A stretch of DNA of 64,000 nt from Nymphaea colorata (lineage: Eukaryota > Streptophyta > Magnoliopsida > Nymphaeales > Nymphaeaceae), in assembly GCF_008831285.2 (NCBI RefSeq), contig NC_045147.1, positions 17,338,854-17,402,853 of the forward strand, read 5' to 3'. The notes beneath the pieces were generated by a model. It was not told the origin of the DNA. It was given only the letters and a program-made list of their open reading frames with translations, and did not search any database. Numbering within the stretch: the first letter of the stretch is position 1; each line of letters opens with the position of its first letter. Both the position numbers and the translations under genes were made by a program. Positions 61,560 through 64,000 of the stretch are shown here, in pieces.

Positions 61560-63560
61560 ATTTTGTCATTTTTTTAAAAAAGATGTGTTTTTTCGTGTTC
61601 TATATGGCTGACTTTTTTTGCTACTTGTACTTTTCGAAGTAAGACGTGTTTTCTATGACAATGTTCATTACAAGTATTCGGAGGGAGACAGCAACTGAAC
61701 TCACTCTTCCAAGACTGGCGAGGTGGAGTGTTCTTGGTGCAGAATCTGCAGATCCATTTACGCCATCTCTCCTCTACTCTTCTCTCCCTTATAAGTTGAC
61801 AAACTTTAGAACTCTTCCACTGCTCAGCATGAATCCCTTGGACAATGAGTTGGTCTGGAAGAGTAGTGATGGATGGCATAGACAGCTGCACTCTATTAAG
61901 GAAGATTAAAATCTGACCATGGAGAGCCATAGGTGCCTCCATTACCATAGTGTCTTTAATTGAGAGGTTAAAAGATCTGTGCAGCTGAGTACCATTGACA
62001 TGATTCCTTAGGCAGATTGGACCCCACTTATCAGCCCAAAAGTTAATGGATCCTTCTCCTACCCTCCACTGCGTGTGACTTTGAATTGCCTTCCAGCCAT
62101 CAGAAATTCTTTTCACGAACCACGAAGAATGTTTAATGAACTTGGTGGACCAGAGAGAGTGAAAATGAAAATACTTGCGGTGGATAAAACATGTCCATTC
62201 CTTTTGATCTCTGCAGACCTGCAAGGCTAACCAAGCCAGAGACATTCTCCCCATGGCTTTGGGGTCAGTGAGGCCCATTCATCCTTCTAATAGGGGCTTC
62301 CACACGGTAGACCAAGCTATCAAGTGCTCACTTCTGCTCTGATTGAGATTGCCCCAAAGAAATCGAGCCATCAAGGAAGCAATCTTCCTCATAACAGCGC
62401 TTGGTAACGGAAAAACCGAGTTCCAGTATCTCGACGAGAACGTGCTTGATGAGGCAAAATATACAAGAATATGACAGAATCTTGGATTTCCATCCAGCTA
62501 TGCTCTTGTGGGGTTTTGTCAAAAGATCCTCACAACCTTCAACAGTAAGATTACCATGAAATAACGGAAGTCCGAGATACAAAGAAGGGAGAGCTCCAAC
62601 CTGCCATCCTAGAATCGCCCTGATCCCCCTAACTCGGGCCTCATCAAGGTGGAAAGGAATGATAGTAGACTTGTGCCGGTGAATTTTAGAACCCGCATGA
62701 AGGCAAAAGTCATTTCAGGAAAACGGCCACCCCTCCTGTATGCAAGAAATGCAAGCTTTACTGAAAATGAGCACTTCATCCGCGAAAGAAAGCATACCTG
62801 GGCACCCACCCCCCTCTGGGAACTAAGGGGTGAGGATCCACTTTTGCTGCATCTGTCAGCCATGAGCTGGGAAGCCATCTCCATGGCAACAATGAAGAGA
62901 TAGGGCGAAAGCAGGTCTCCAAGGTTAGAGACTTTGGCCTTACCCTTCCCCACGACAGCACCTCTCTTGCATCTAACTTCCTTCCTCTTTCCAGAAATCT
63001 TGGCGTCCTGTGTACGAGAAGCCATCAAAGAGTCTGTTGCATCCCCTGTAGCCGAGCTCACCGATGCCCTTTCCCCTTCCTCTCCTTCCGCAGGCAAACA
63101 CCCCTCGCTTAAAGCCCCAAATCTGTTTGAGAGTTTTTCCGAACTCTTACCAGGAAATCACGTCTCCCCAAAATCGTGAACTGGCCATGGATAATCTCAG
63201 CCCACATGGCTCTGAGTTTGTTGACGAGTTCAGGATAGTTAATTTTTGCTTTCCCTTTAGGCCCCAAACGATACCTGACCACAAAAACGTCCTTTTCATC
63301 TGCTCATAATCTTCCTCTCGGATGATTATCCTCATCCGGCCATCAGCCTCCTCAACCTTAAGCGGACCATCATCTTGGGGAGAACTCTGCTCCTTGCCAG
63401 AAAGAAAGCCGCCCATGACTGGCTACCCTCTATGGGAGACCACATTTGGGATCCGACTGCCGAGCGTTCCACCGCTCAACGAAGGGAAGGCCTCCCAAAC
63501 ATCGATGTCCATAAGCCCTTTGGAACCCGCATAGAACGTTTTCCACATATACAAGTGACC
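61560..63560 (-). mobile_element. Decayed L1-type LINE (non-LTR retrotransposon) with a large internal deletion
   Basis: Reading along the minus strand, about 63140-63530 gives an ORF1 part (ILGRRDFLVRVRKNSQTDLG, resembling the DUF4283 fold of plant L1 ORF1). About 62935-63100 gives its basic tail (GKRKEVRCKRGAVVGKGKAK). It then passes directly into mid reverse transcriptase (GDLLSPYLFIVAMEMASQLM, about 62880-62935), so the endonuclease and front half of the RT are gone. The catalytic box reads FADE instead of FADD near 62775-62790. A thumb-like part and the L1 C-terminal part (ARFLWGNLN; MGRMSLAWLALQ; WRVGEGSINFWADKWGP) follow to about 61574. Several stops and frame changes break the RT, but the last 234 codons are still open. 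T runs on the plus strand near 61552-61576 may be the poly(A) tail. Confidence 0.88.
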
Positions 63561-63739
63561 ATTTCACGAAGGTTGATGCTCGATAGAGTTGAATAATGAA
63601 AAGACAAAAAGAGGAATAAGATTGAGAAAGAAAGAGTAGAAAACATTAGTATCTTTTGCTTAATGCACCAGAATACCAGGACGGTTTGTCCTCTAGGGTT
63701 CCCTTTCGCGCTAGTAGGTAGTTTCATGCACAAGCGCTT

Positions 63740-63777
<38 letters not shown>

Positions 63778-64000
63778 CCTTTCGTCAAACCAAATTAAAC
63801 TCTACAAAGTTCAGACACAGCCAAAATGTATAGATGAACAAGTTCATAGGAAAATAGGAAAAGAAAAGGAAAAAGAATGAGCAACTATGATATTCCACTA
63901 CTCGGATGGAGTTGAACCGAGCTGCATCTTCTTACAGGACTCAGCCAGTAATAATCAAATTATACATCAAAAAGAATAAATTAACAAGAGGAACTCCGGC
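63561..64000. other. Right edge: possible LINE 5' part and a GA microsatellite
   Basis: A GA microsatellite lies at about 63744-63774. The minus-strand frame 63476-63733 may be LINE 5' leader or unrelated sequence. Nothing else is supported to the end of the window. Confidence 0.45.

Overview
This is a stretch of plant nuclear DNA. Intron-bearing genes encode plant-specific products: a VQ-motif protein, a WEB-family coiled-coil protein, a CGR2/3-type Golgi pectin methyltransferase, a plant GT106/O-fucosyltransferase-family protein, and the plant-type long cytochrome c oxidase subunit 6b. Non-coding DNA is AT-rich, with plant-type repeats. The organism is an angiosperm; I cannot place it more closely from the sequence.

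Layout: 1-3493 is repeat-rich, with one possible orphan exon. A VQ9/HAIKU1-like gene lies at 3494-4201 (+). After about 7.5 kb without a confident gene comes a four-exon 14-3-3 gene (11784-12918, -). Next are a five-exon LanC-like gene (17669-21384, -), a three-exon WEB-family gene (23624-26360, +) and a six-exon COX6B gene (29690-35998, +). A histone H3.3 gene (39231-39926, -) has a 999-nt leader intron and stands head to head with a six-exon CGR2/3 gene (42140-47120, +). An eleven-exon O-fucosyltransferase-family gene follows (51159-55985, -). The last 8 kb is repeat-rich and ends in a decayed L1-type LINE (about 61560-63560, -).

All eight genes were rebuilt exon by exon. Every junction keeps the frame, and all introns are GT-AG except the last 14-3-3 intron, which is GC-AG. 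They are unrelated housekeeping or regulatory genes and form no pathway cluster. Two pairings stand out: VQ next to 14-3-3 (as I recall for Arabidopsis At1g78310/At1g78300) and the divergent H3.3/CGR pair, which shares a promoter region of about 0.5 kb.

I saw no convincing new multi-gene system. The most interesting protein-level signal is the LanC-like protein, which keeps the active-site His but lacks all three zinc ligands while remaining an intact gene. Other points worth a second look are the GC-AG intron, a TRIM-type LTR fossil inside a CGR intron, a self-complementary compound microsatellite, a LINE whose ORF1 tail is fused to its reverse transcriptase by an internal deletion, and several local duplications and short dispersed repeat families.
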